21,058 nt of DNA from Aedoeadaptatus acetigenes. Lineage in GTDB: Bacteria; Bacillota; Clostridia; Tissierellales; Peptoniphilaceae. Below the pieces are notes generated by a model. That model saw only the letters and a program-made list of their open reading frames with translations. It was not told where the DNA came from and did not search any database. Position numbers and translations under genes: made by a program. The stretch spans positions 1 through 21,058 of the forward strand of contig NZ_JAOQJD010000019.1 in assembly GCF_025566985.1 (NCBI RefSeq). The letters run 5' to 3'. This document shows, in pieces, positions 14,322-21,058 of this stretch (its first letter is position 1; every line of letters begins with the position of its first letter).

Positions 14322-15867
14322 AAGCCAAATGCATTTTTTCCGGCGCGAAAATTCGCGGATCCATTTCTTTCACGTCCGCCGCCACCTTCGGGCGGAAGGC
14401 CATGTGGGCCACGATATCTTTTTCCACATCGACCCCCGGCGCCACTTCCGTAATGAGGAAGCCTTCGTCCGTAAGCTTCATGACGCAGCGGTCTGTAATA
14501 AAGGTGATCTTGTGCCCCTGTTTTAAGGCGTAGGTGCCGTTAAAGGTCCTTTGGGGCAGGGCGTCGATAAATTTCATGCGGCTTCCTTCCTTGTCGATGA
14601 CGAGCTTACCGTCTTCCACATGTTCTTCCAAGCCTCCCGTGGTGAGGGTGCCCACGAAGAAAATGGTCTTCGTCGCTTGGGAGATGTCGATAAAGCCGCC
14701 GCAGCCGGCGAAGCGCCCGCCGAAGCTGGACACATTGATGTCGCCCTTTTCGTTTACTTCCGCAAAGCCCAAGAAGGCCACGTCCAATCCGCCGCCGTTG
14801 TAAAAATCGAATTGCTGGCTCATGGGCATGACGGCGTGGGCATTGAGGGCCGAGCCGAAATTCGCCCCACCTAAGGGCACGCCGCCGATAATGCCGCATT
14901 CCAGGGTGAGGGTGATGGAATCGCTCAGGCCCTCTTCCGCCGCCACGTGGCCCACGGCCTCGGGCATGCCGTAGCCTAAATTCACCACGTCTCCCGGCTT
15001 GATCTCCATGGCCGCCCGGCGGGCGATGATCTTGCGTTCGTCCAAAGGCGCATCCTTTACCTTGGCCACGGGCCGCTTCGTGTGCCCGGCGATGGCGGGA
15101 TCGTAATAGGCGGCCACGGTCTGGCGATGGGTTTTTTCAGGCTCTGTGGCCACCACCACATAGTCCACGAAAATTCCCGGGATCACCACGCGGTTTCGAT
15201 CCAGAGATTTGCTGTCCGCCGTGTACTTCACCTGCACGATGACCTTGCCGCCGCAGGCCTTGGCCGCCATGGCGATTTCACGGGCATCGACGATCCCCGA
15301 TTCCTCTTCCATGGTAATGTTGCCCTGCTCGTCGGCGGTGGTGCCACGAATAATGGCCACGTCCACGGGCTGGGCCTTGTAGTACAAATACTCTTCCCCG
15401 TCCAGGGTGACGAGCTCCACCAAATCTTCCGTGGTAATGTCCGTGAGCTTGCCGCCCCCTTCTCTCGGATCCACGAAGGTATGCAGGCCGATGGTGGTCA
15501 GTACGCCCTTTTGTCCGGAGGACAGGGCCCGGTACATTTTCGACAGCACCCCTTGGGGGAAATTGTAGGCCTCGATTTCGTGCTTGGACGCCTGCTCCGC
15601 CAGACGGCGATTGCGGGCGAAATGCCCCGTTAAATAGCGGCGCACCATGCCCCGGTGGGAGATCTCCATAATCCCCTCGTCCCCGTTGTTTCCCGTGCCC
15701 GCCGCCTGAAGCAGGGTCATGTTCCGGGGATGGCCCTCCTCCAAAAAGCGATTGCCGATTTCTCGCAACAATTCGCTGGGCGTCGTGGCCAACAAAAAGC
15801 CCGATACGGCCAAAGTGTCTCCGTCCTTAATCAGTCGCGCCGCTTCCCGCGCATCGATTCTCTCCAT
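14320..15867 (-). CDS. Family I acyl-CoA:acetate/3-ketoacid CoA-transferase (propionate CoA-transferase-like)
   Basis: This 515-residue protein contains both halves of a family I CoA-transferase in one chain, as in propionate CoA-transferase and E. coli YdiF. The N-terminal half has DGDTLAVSGFLLATTPSELL (15-34). The C-terminal half has ARRAAMEIKPGDVVNLGYGMPE (282-303) and TLECGIIGGVPLGGANFG (321-338), where Glu323 is the expected nucleophile. It would exchange CoA between short-chain acyl-CoAs and acetate or related acids. It stands alone between its own promoter (15898-15926) and terminator, and lacks the palindrome of the had regulon, so a link to that pathway is only suggestive. The start follows AAGGAGGACGAAGGA. 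Confidence 0.9.
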   Translation of the reverse strand: MERIDAREAARLIKDGDTLAVSGFLLATTPSELLREIGNRFLEEGHPRNMTLLQAAGTGNNGDEGIMEISHRGMVRRYLTGHFARNRRLAEQASKHEIEAYNFPQGVLSKMYRALSSGQKGVLTTIGLHTFVDPREGGGKLTDITTEDLVELVTLDGEEYLYYKAQPVDVAIIRGTTADEQGNITMEEESGIVDAREIAMAAKACGGKVIVQVKYTADSKSLDRNRVVIPGIFVDYVVVATEPEKTHRQTVAAYYDPAIAGHTKRPVAKVKDAPLDERKIIARRAAMEIKPGDVVNLGYGMPEAVGHVAAEEGLSDSITLTLECGIIGGVPLGGANFGSALNAHAVMPMSQQFDFYNGGGLDVAFLGFAEVNEKGDINVSSFGGRFAGCGGFIDISQATKTIFFVGTLTTGGLEEHVEDGKLVIDKEGSRMKFIDALPQRTFNGTYALKQGHKITFITDRCVMKLTDEGFLITEVAPGVDVEKDIVAHMAFRPKVAADVKEMDPRIFAPEKMHLA

Positions 15868-15897
15868 TCCTTCGTCCTCCTTTATCTAGTCCGTTTC

Positions 15898-15926
15898 AGT
15901 GTATCTTAGGAAAAAATAGAAGTCAA
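15898..15926 (-). promoter_or_regulatory. Sigma-A-type promoter of the family I CoA-transferase gene
   Basis: On the minus strand TTGACT (15921-15926) and TACACT (15898-15903) are separated by 17 bases. This puts the transcript start about 25 bases before the ATG at 15867. It lies directly after the terminator of the upstream gene, which supports an independent unit. Confidence 0.72.
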
Positions 15927-15927
15927 A

Positions 15928-15951
15928 CAAAAAAGGAGCCCCTCGGCTCCT
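15928..15951 (-). terminator. Terminator of the stalk-domain protein gene
   Basis: On the minus strand AGGAGCC-GAGG-GGCTCCT is followed by TTTTTTG, starting a few bases after the TAA at 15956-15958. Confidence 0.92.
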
Positions 15952-15955
15952 CTTC

Positions 15956-17065
15956 TTATTTCACGGTCTGGAGAATGTCTCCTGCTTTCCCCACACCTTC
16001 TTCGTAGGCTTTTTTCAGAACCGGATCCTTCAGGCTCGGCTTATCCGCCCTGACGAAGATCAGGCTGCCGTCTTTATTGTATCGGAACAGGCGGTAGTCC
16101 TCTTCTATTTTCTCCAATTCCTTTTGATTGACCACGCGGAAGGTGCCGATGAGGCCGCTGCCCTTTTTCGCCTTTTCGTTGGTCTTTTCAAAGAGCGCGA
16201 CTTTGCCGCCTATTTCTTCCACGCCGATCACGTCTTTGTAGGCCTCGGGAAGCACCATGGACACCTCGCCCACCTTCACGCGGTCGGCTTCCTTAAATAC
16301 GTCGTTTATTTCCACGGTCTTTAAAATTTCCCGCACCAGTTGATTAGATTTCGTGTAACTGTCACAAAGCTTTTTGTTCCCCGTATCCGCCACCTGCACG
16401 TCGCTCGAAAAAGTGAACAGGGTGTAGAAGCAATTGCCCTTAGCCAGAAGAATGGCGGGCACGGGATAGTCGGGATTCGCCGTGTTATAGATTTCGCCGA
16501 TGCGGCCGTAGCCGTCCTGAGCGTCGTGATTCATTTTGTCGTAAAAGGTCACTTGATTATAAGCGTAAGTAATGGTCAGCTGTTTTTCCCAATCTTTCGG
16601 CAGGGAGAAAGTCACATTGCCGTAGGTGACGGTCTTTTCCGGCTTAAAGGCGGGCGCGCTCTTGTACTCGCCGACGACGGCCGCCCGATTGTTTTCGTCC
16701 CAAGTGACGGGGAGCTTCATCCCCTCGGCCAAAAAGCGCAGAGGCACGTAGGTGCGGTTCTTTTCAATAAAGGGGGCCACATCCATGGTCTTTTTTTCGC
16801 CCTTCGCCACATAATCTTTTTCGCCGACGACCATTTCCACGTCGCCGACGGTGACGGTTTTGCTCTCGCCCTTCCAGTCCACTTTGTAGCCCATGGCTTC
16901 CGTGACGCTTCGCACGGGAAGGAACAGGCGATTGTCCCGCAGAATGGGCTGCTCCTTATAGTCTCTTGCGTCGATCCCGTTAATATAAAGGGTGATGGGT
17001 TCAGCGGCAAAGGCCAGGCCGGGAATCATGGCCAGGGCCAGTGCCAAACCGAGTAATTTTTTCAT
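15956..17065 (-). CDS. Secreted copper-amine-oxidase N-terminal (stalk) domain protein
   Basis: This 369-residue protein begins with a clear signal peptide (KK, then LLGLALALAMIPGLAFA), with likely cleavage after Ala20. Residues about 24-133 are two copies of the copper-amine-oxidase N-terminal-like unit, recognisable by RLFLPVRSVTEAMGYKVDW and RTYVPLRFLAEGMKLPVTW. In Firmicutes such domains usually sit in exported proteins of unknown or cell-wall-associated role; no oxidase catalytic domain is present. The rest (about 145-369) is a lysine-rich, soluble region with two similar-looking parts (VTFSLPKDW and VSMVLPEAY) that I do not recognise. I see no LPXTG or lipobox, so it is probably released or held non-covalently. 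The promoter has a nine-G run in its spacer. The start follows AAAGGAGGTTAAC. Confidence 0.85.
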   Translation of the reverse strand: MKKLLGLALALAMIPGLAFAAEPITLYINGIDARDYKEQPILRDNRLFLPVRSVTEAMGYKVDWKGESKTVTVGDVEMVVGEKDYVAKGEKKTMDVAPFIEKNRTYVPLRFLAEGMKLPVTWDENNRAAVVGEYKSAPAFKPEKTVTYGNVTFSLPKDWEKQLTITYAYNQVTFYDKMNHDAQDGYGRIGEIYNTANPDYPVPAILLAKGNCFYTLFTFSSDVQVADTGNKKLCDSYTKSNQLVREILKTVEINDVFKEADRVKVGEVSMVLPEAYKDVIGVEEIGGKVALFEKTNEKAKKGSGLIGTFRVVNQKELEKIEEDYRLFRYNKDGSLIFVRADKPSLKDPVLKKAYEEGVGKAGDILQTVK

Positions 17066-17098
17066 GTTAACCTCCTTTTCTCGATCCTTCTTTCTTTC

Positions 17099-17126
17099 AT
17101 TATACCCCCCCCCTATATAAAATCAA
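17099..17126 (-). promoter_or_regulatory. Promoter with a nine-G spacer tract (candidate phase-variable)
   Basis: On the minus strand TTGATT (17121-17126), a 16-base spacer TTATATA plus nine G (17105-17113), then a perfect TATAAT (17099-17104). Gain or loss of one G would change the spacer to 17 or 15 and so change promoter strength. The same design is known for phase-variable surface protein genes in Neisseria. The start codon is 33 bases further on. Confidence 0.75.
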
Positions 17127-17145
17127 CACCCTCAATTCACGGCAC

Positions 17146-17172
17146 AAAAAAACCTGCCGAAACAGCAGGTTT
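17146..17172 (-). terminator. Terminator of the yjjI-yjjW unit
   Basis: On the minus strand AAACCTGCTG-TTT-CGGCAGGTTT (one wobble) runs into a stretch of T. The stem overlaps the end of the yjjW stop codon. Confidence 0.92.
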
Positions 17173-18007
17173 AAATATCCACGACTTCATGAAAGCCCAG
17201 CTCCTTCGCCAAGGCCATGAGCCGGTCTTTTTCTTCCCGGCTTGGGGCGCGAAGTTCGTCTATATATTCTTTTCGTACGCCGAAGTGGCGGTAGCTGATG
17301 AGCTTCGCCCGGGTGGTGTGAATGCTCTCGCCCAGCACCTTCGCCGCTTCGCGCAGGGTGTGTTCGTTGTCCAAGGTGTCCAGGAGCACGAAGCGCAACT
17401 CCTCGATTTTGTTTTGCTCGGCGAGGTAGGCGAGATTTTTCTTCACTACGTCGTTGTCCCGTCCCGTGATCCGAAGGTGGTCTTCCCGCTCCCAGGCTTT
17501 CACATCCAACATAACCCCGTCGGAAATTTCGAGGAGGCGGTTCAAATCCCCTGTTGAAAAATCCAGGCCGCCGTTGGAGTCGATAAGGGCCGTGAGGCCT
17601 TTTTCCTTCGCCATTTGAAAGAGGGGGATCAGTTCCTTCGCCTGGAGGGTGGCTTCGCCGCCGCTCACGGAAATCCCTTCGATAAAGGGCATGGCGCTTT
17701 CGATTTCCTTCATTAAATCCTCGGCATCCATAGCACGCACCTTGGGCGAGGCCCCGTGGGTGCAGGTGGCGATGCATTTGTCGCAGTCCACGCATTTTAC
17801 GGGATCCCACACCACTTTTCCATCCACAAGGTTAAGGGCATCCGCCGGGCAGGTGGCCACGCAGTCGCCGCAGTGAATGCAGCGGTGGATGGTTTCGGGA
17901 TTGTGGCAGTATTTGCAGTTAAAATTGCAACCTTGCAGAAAAATGGCAAAGCGATTCCCCGGGCCGTCCACGACGCTCATGGGAATCAGCTTGTTGACGA
18001 GAAGCAT
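17171..18007 (-). CDS. yjjW: YjjW-type glycyl-radical enzyme activase (radical SAM)
   Basis: This 278-residue protein has the radical-SAM cysteine triad Cys27-x3-Cys31-x2-Cys34 (GCNFNCKYCHNPE). It is followed by an inserted two-cluster ferredoxin domain: Cys43/46/49/53 and Cys72/75/78/82. GISVSGGEATLQ matches the SAM-binding GGE region. This layout is that of glycyl-radical activases, which make the 5'-deoxyadenosyl radical and take hydrogen from the partner's glycine. The partner is clearly the upstream gene: its TGA stop and this ATG overlap by one base (TGATG), so translation is coupled. The extra [4Fe-4S] clusters probably deliver electrons. Confidence 0.93.
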   Translation of the reverse strand: MLLVNKLIPMSVVDGPGNRFAIFLQGCNFNCKYCHNPETIHRCIHCGDCVATCPADALNLVDGKVVWDPVKCVDCDKCIATCTHGASPKVRAMDAEDLMKEIESAMPFIEGISVSGGEATLQAKELIPLFQMAKEKGLTALIDSNGGLDFSTGDLNRLLEISDGVMLDVKAWEREDHLRITGRDNDVVKKNLAYLAEQNKIEELRFVLLDTLDNEHTLREAAKVLGESIHTTRAKLISYRHFGVRKEYIDELRAPSREEKDRLMALAKELGFHEVVDI

Positions 18008-19542
18008 CAGACCCCTTCCACCTTCCGGTCCAAAATGCCGTATTTCGTAAGAGGATCGGCGGCGTATTGCACCGTGTCGTAGGACACTTGCTTGCCGGCC
18101 TGAAAGGCTTCAACATCGGATTTCTTGACGAGATAGCCCGTGACGCGAATGAGATCCCCGTCGTCGTTGTAGGCGGAAAGGTAGCGGTTCCCCAGTTTAA
18201 AGCCGCCCTTAAACACATCCAGCACGGCCTTCGGGTTCTTCTTCGCCGTTTCGTCGAAGGGGAAGTGATCGCCCACGCCGGAGGGGAAGTATTTTTGGAA
18301 CTTCGCCGCTTGGCGAATGTGGGTGTACAGATCCGGCTCTTGGCCGATGGGAATGCGGTGGGCCGCCGTGGTGCCCTCATCATTTGCAGCACCCACTTGG
18401 GCGTGGAGCATAAAGCGGTGGTTCCACACCGGGCTGTAAGCCGATTCAAACTTACTTACCCGATCTTGGATAAAGTCCATGACACGAATGCCCATGGCAT
18501 CCGCCGCCTCGTCAATGCCGTACTTGCCTTCAACGCCCTCAAGTTTCAGGAGGGCTTCCGTGCATTCCGCCAGGCCCACCATGCCGAAGAGGCCGACGAA
18601 ATTGTCCAAGTCGATGAAATCTTCCGTGACGAGGAAATTGGATTTAAAGAAGGCCGTTTCTTCCACCAAATAGCGAATCTTCGATTCCATAAAGTGAAGC
18701 ATGGTGTCGATGGCGTGGGGCAGATTCTTTTCGAAAAAGCCATCCACGCTCTCCGCGCCCAGGGCGATCTTATTCAAACGCAGGCGGCTCAAGGTAAAGG
18801 CGCCGCCGTGTTTCGGGAGGGCATTGTAGCAGGAGGCGATGCCGTAGGGAACGTCGCCGAAATCCGCGCTGTAATAAGCGTCGTTGGCGAAGGCCGGATT
18901 GGCGCAGGTCAAACTGCAGGCCAGTGCCTTTTCGGCAAACGCATCCGGTGTCTTTTCCTCGTCGTAAAGAAGCGTCATGTTCGGCGTCACGATTTGCAGC
19001 TCTTCCAAAAGCTCGAGAAGAAGATTCCCCGTCTTCGTTTCATAGGGCCCGATGTTGGCGTGGCAGAACGAATCGTCCACCGTGCGGTCCAGCTGCATTA
19101 AAAAGCTCTTTAAAATCGCCCGGGCGTCGTCTTCGTCGGTGGTTTCAACGAAGGGCTCGAGAAGATCGTCCAGGGCGCCGATGTAAACCGGGAAACGGGT
19201 AATGCTCGGGACGTGGTGGTACATAATCAGAAGCGCCGTCGTGGCTTCGAGAAGCGTCTTCGGCGGCTCGATGCGCAAAAATTCACTGCCTTCACGCAAA
19301 TACTTTTCGTAATCGGGGAGAATGTAGCGCGGCGCATAGGGGGCGTGGCCTTCGTCTAAATCGCAGATTTCCCCCTTGGCATAGAGATCGTAGAAAGCGT
19401 CGTCCTTCGCCACGGGGTAATCCAAACTGTTTTCCGCAAGCTTTGCCAGACGAAAGGTTTGTTGCTCGTAGGTTTGCGCTGTGTCCTTTTGCACGTCGCG
19501 CACCGCTTGATGAAATTCGTCCATGGTGAAAAAGCGTTCCAT
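18007..19542 (-). CDS. yjjI: YjjI-family glycyl-radical enzyme of unknown reaction
   Basis: An open frame extends to 19620, but the ATG at 19542 is preceded by ACAGGAGGCTATT. The longer start would put the promoter inside the gene, so I use 19542 (511 residues, close to E. coli YjjI). The C-terminal radical site is RVTGY, with Gly469 as the radical-bearing residue. Cys238 in YGIASCYN is the likely thiyl cysteine. It lacks the double cysteine of pyruvate formate-lyase. The N-terminal part contains VPSITRFPVYIGALDDLLEP, typical of this family. The substrate is, to my knowledge, not established. It is activated by the overlapping yjjW product and may be controlled by the divergent Crp/Fnr-family gene. 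Strict anaerobic function is expected, since the radical is destroyed by oxygen. Confidence 0.9.
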   Translation of the reverse strand: MERFFTMDEFHQAVRDVQKDTAQTYEQQTFRLAKLAENSLDYPVAKDDAFYDLYAKGEICDLDEGHAPYAPRYILPDYEKYLREGSEFLRIEPPKTLLEATTALLIMYHHVPSITRFPVYIGALDDLLEPFVETTDEDDARAILKSFLMQLDRTVDDSFCHANIGPYETKTGNLLLELLEELQIVTPNMTLLYDEEKTPDAFAEKALACSLTCANPAFANDAYYSADFGDVPYGIASCYNALPKHGGAFTLSRLRLNKIALGAESVDGFFEKNLPHAIDTMLHFMESKIRYLVEETAFFKSNFLVTEDFIDLDNFVGLFGMVGLAECTEALLKLEGVEGKYGIDEAADAMGIRVMDFIQDRVSKFESAYSPVWNHRFMLHAQVGAANDEGTTAAHRIPIGQEPDLYTHIRQAAKFQKYFPSGVGDHFPFDETAKKNPKAVLDVFKGGFKLGNRYLSAYNDDGDLIRVTGYLVKKSDVEAFQAGKQVSYDTVQYAADPLTKYGILDRKVEGV

Positions 19543-19576
19543 AATAGCCTCCTGTCTCAAATGTCGTCCCTTTTTT

Positions 19577-19604
19577 CTTATATCCAGTGTATACTTATTT
19601 GTAA
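19577..19604 (-). promoter_or_regulatory. Probable yjjI promoter
   Basis: On the minus strand TTACAA (19599-19604) and TATAAG (19577-19582) are separated by 16 bases. The site lies between the divergent yjjI and Crp-family genes, within a TTCTTA...TAAGAA inverted repeat that could be a regulator site. Confidence 0.55.
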
Positions 19605-19608
19605 GAAA

Positions 19609-19632
19609 AAAAGATGCCACCTGGCACCTTTT
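19609..19632. promoter_or_regulatory. Hairpin in the leader of the Crp/Fnr-family gene
   Basis: AAAAG-A-TGCC-ACCT-GGCA-C-CTTTT can fold with one mismatch and lies directly before AGGAGG of the regulator gene. On the minus strand the stem is followed by eight T, so it could also act as a weak terminator for leftward transcripts entering from within the regulator gene. Confidence 0.5.
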
Positions 19633-19643
19633 AGGAGGAAAGT

Positions 19644-20252
19644 ATGAATTTTCAAGAACTTTTTCGCGAGCTCAGCGCCCCGCCCATGGCCTTTCGCCCG
19701 GGGGATGTGCTCATGTATCCCGACAGCGCCGAATTTTCCATCCTGCTCTTGGAATCCGGCACCGTGGAAGTGTCCCGCTACGCTCAAGAAGGCGAGCGCA
19801 TCCTGCAAAGCTTTATGACCGCCCCCCAATGCTTGGGCCTTATCGAAAGCCTCACCGAAAGCCCCGTTCTCTCCGGCGTAAAAGCCGTTACCGCCGGGCG
19901 CTACTACAACCTGCGTTTGAAAGATCCCCTCTTTCAAACGCCCGAGGTCCTCATGCTCCTATTGCGCTACCTGGCCGGCCTCAGCGAAGAAACCATGCGG
20001 CAAAATGCCGAGGAAAAACACCTGAGCAAAAAAGACCGCCTCGCCTACGCCATCTACAAAAACACCAAAGCCCCCTTCCCCGCCACACTGCCCCTGAAAA
20101 GAGAAGACCTGGCGGATCTCTTGGCCATCCCAAAAAGGAGCTTGTATCGGTATTTGAATGAATTGGAGGAGGAGGGGTGTATTTTTAGGGAGAAGGGGAA
20201 GATACTCGTCAGTGAGGAAGGACATGAGATGTTAGGAAGTAAAATGCAGTAA
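19644..20252 (+). CDS. Crp/Fnr-family transcriptional regulator without Fe-S cysteines
   Basis: This 202-residue protein has a cyclic-nucleotide-binding-like beta-barrel (about 15-95: FRPGDVLMYPDSAEFSILLLESGTVE), a long dimer helix (about 100-130) and a C-terminal helix-turn-helix (about 149-190: REDLADLLAIPKRSLYRYLNELEEEG). Only two cysteines (63 and 179) are present and there is no N-terminal cysteine cluster, so it is not an oxygen-sensing Fnr of the E. coli type. It diverges from yjjI and is a natural candidate for its regulator, perhaps sensing a small molecule. The start follows TTAGGAGGAAAGT. The last roughly 40 codons use different synonymous codons (AGG, GAG, TTG, GGG) from the C-ending style before them. 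Confidence 0.88.
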   Translation: MNFQELFRELSAPPMAFRPGDVLMYPDSAEFSILLLESGTVEVSRYAQEGERILQSFMTAPQCLGLIESLTESPVLSGVKAVTAGRYYNLRLKDPLFQTPEVLMLLLRYLAGLSEETMRQNAEEKHLSKKDRLAYAIYKNTKAPFPATLPLKREDLADLLAIPKRSLYRYLNELEEEGCIFREKGKILVSEEGHEMLGSKMQ

Positions 20253-20391
20253 TTTTTTCTTTATTCTTCGCATACGATTTGCCCTTATTTTCCGATGGCA
20301 CGCTTCATTTAAAACATTACTGCTAGCGCTATCACACCTTACCTTCATCCAATATTCCCGGGGGAGGGAAAAAGGGCGTTGCGATTTGGAA
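20253..20391. other. Gap between the Crp-family gene and the IS element
   Basis: This AT-rich stretch has no gene that I can support. A weak stem GTTGC/GCAAC (20378-20398) followed by six T could be the terminator of the Crp-family gene, but it overlaps the likely IS end. Confidence 0.4.
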
Positions 20392-21058
20392 TGGCAACAC
20401 TTTTTTGGACACTTTTCTTAAGGTGTCAACTGTAAACGGTCTTTGTCTTCCACTGCTTTCTTTGTCCTGTATGCGAGCGGAGTCATGTTTTCAAGGCTTG
20501 TGTGCACTCGGTCGTTGTTCCACCACTGCACATAGTCGCTGAGTTTTTCTCTTAACTCGTTAAGGCTTTGAAAGGTTTCTCTCTCTAAAAACTCGGTTTT
20601 GAAACTTTTAAATATGTTTTCTGCCACGGCGTTGTCGTATGGATTGCCGGGTCGGCTTAGGGATCGTTTGATGCCGTTTGCTTTTAAGATGGCACAAATG
20701 GTGTTGTTGTCGAATTCTTTGCCTCGATCGGTGTGAAAGTATTGGACAACGTCGAGGGGGTAGGGAATGGTGTTAAATGCTTCCTGAATAAGGGCAGCGT
20801 CGCGACGAAGGCCGCAGGAGTAGCCGATGACTTCGCGATTGAAAAGATCAGTAATGGCACAAACGTAGGCCCATCTCTGATTGATGCGAACATAGGTCAG
20901 GTCGGAAACGATGACCTCCAGCGGTTTACGATGACTAAATTCTCGGTTGAGAACGTTGCGTACTTTCTCTTCGTTTTTCCTGGTCGGGTGGTGTCTGTAT
21001 TTTGCTTTGGTGTAGACGGATACCAAGTGAAGTTTCTTCATGATGGCGCGAATTCGTC
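20392..21058 (-). mobile_element. IS3-family (IS150-like) insertion sequence, partial
   Basis: The window ends inside the element. The inner end is placed near 20392 because TGGCAACACTTTTTTGGACAC begins with TG, as IS3-family inverted repeats do, and lies about 25 bases beyond the transposase stop. The other end, OrfA, and any target-site duplication are outside the window, so the exact border is not proven. Confidence 0.7.
20418..21058 (-). CDS. IS3-family transposase OrfB (DDE integrase), partial at the window edge
   Basis: The reading frame is open through the window end. The residues RIRAI before the first ATG (21041) continue the family sequence, so the true start lies outside. The integrase core (rve domain) shows the catalytic residues Asp47 (SDLTYV), Asp105 (FHTDRGKEF) and Glu141 (AENIFKSFKTE), counted from that ATG. 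The Asp-to-Glu gap is 35 residues, the DD(35)E spacing of IS3. The end WWNNDRVHTSLENMTPLAYR is also typical. In this family OrfA and OrfB are usually joined by a -1 frameshift. The catalytic core seems intact, so the element could be active. Confidence 0.92.
   Translation of the reverse strand, partial: RIRAIMKKLHLVSVYTKAKYRHHPTRKNEEKVRNVLNREFSHRKPLEVIVSDLTYVRINQRWAYVCAITDLFNREVIGYSCGLRRDAALIQEAFNTIPYPLDVVQYFHTDRGKEFDNNTICAILKANGIKRSLSRPGNPYDNAVAENIFKSFKTEFLERETFQSLNELREKLSDYVQWWNNDRVHTSLENMTPLAYRTKKAVEDKDRLQLTP

Noticed and set aside
15956..17065. Copper amine oxidase enzyme
   Set aside because: Only the N-terminal stalk-type domain is present; no topaquinone site or copper-binding catalytic domain fits in the remaining sequence.
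18067..19101. 344-codon open frame on the plus strand opposite yjjI
   Set aside because: It lies wholly antisense to a gene with clear glycyl-radical motifs, has no ribosome binding site and resembles no protein family. It is a by-product of GC-rich codon choice.
19588..19605. GTGTATACTTATTTG near the yjjI/Crp-family promoters as another GntR-type site
   Set aside because: The second half does not match; the GTATAC part is explained by ordinary promoter-like sequence.
1..21058. CRISPR array, tRNA, rRNA or toxin-antitoxin pair
   Set aside because: I saw no regularly spaced repeats, no cloverleaf-like or ribosomal sequence, and no paired small genes of that type.

Overview
The window looks like a chromosomal segment of an anaerobic, amino-acid-fermenting Gram-positive bacterium (Firmicutes/Bacillota). 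The evidence is AGGAGG-type ribosome binding sites before nearly every gene, intrinsic terminators with GNRA or UUCG loops, a 2-hydroxyacyl-CoA dehydratase cluster, and a glycyl-radical enzyme. A Peptoniphilaceae-like or related Tissierellia/Clostridia host is a reasonable guess, but it is an inference: there is no rRNA or marker gene here.

The left 12.4 kb is almost entirely on the minus strand and encodes what looks like a complete reductive (Stickland-type) branch for an amino acid such as leucine or phenylalanine. In transcription order: a FadR/FCD-type GntR regulator (12351-11680), family III 2-hydroxyacid CoA-transferase hadA, dehydratase activator hadI, dehydratase subunits hadB and hadC, a D-2-hydroxyacid dehydrogenase, a BrnQ branched-chain amino acid carrier and a PLP aminotransferase. 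A strong terminator follows (3313-3366). A second unit then holds acyl-CoA dehydrogenase acdB with etfB and etfA, and ends in a terminator at 70-103. The inferred path is: import by BrnQ, transamination to the 2-oxoacid, reduction to the (R)-2-hydroxyacid, CoA transfer by HadA, radical dehydration by HadBC (started by HadI with ATP), then reduction of the enoyl-CoA by AcdB/EtfBA, which may be electron-bifurcating. A class I acyl-CoA synthetase (12728-14239, +) diverges from the regulator and could supply the first acyl-CoA that HadA needs.

Three promoters, in front of the GntR gene, the acyl-CoA synthetase and acdB, share an 18-bp palindrome of the form TTGTATAC-NN-GTATACAA lying on or beside the -10 box. 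This links the three transcription units into one small regulon, probably controlled by the GntR protein.

The right part (14.3-20.3 kb) holds separate single genes or pairs. There is a family I acyl-CoA/acetate CoA-transferase and a secreted protein with a copper-amine-oxidase N-terminal (stalk-type) domain, whose promoter has a run of nine G between -35 and -10, as in phase-variable promoters. A YjjI-type glycyl-radical enzyme with its YjjW-type activase follows, with a divergent Crp/Fnr-family regulator. The window ends inside an IS3-family (IS150-like) transposase gene that runs off the right edge.

The points most worth a second look are the shared palindrome regulon, the poly-G promoter, and a HadC subunit with no cysteine at all, which therefore cannot hold an iron-sulfur cluster through cysteine.
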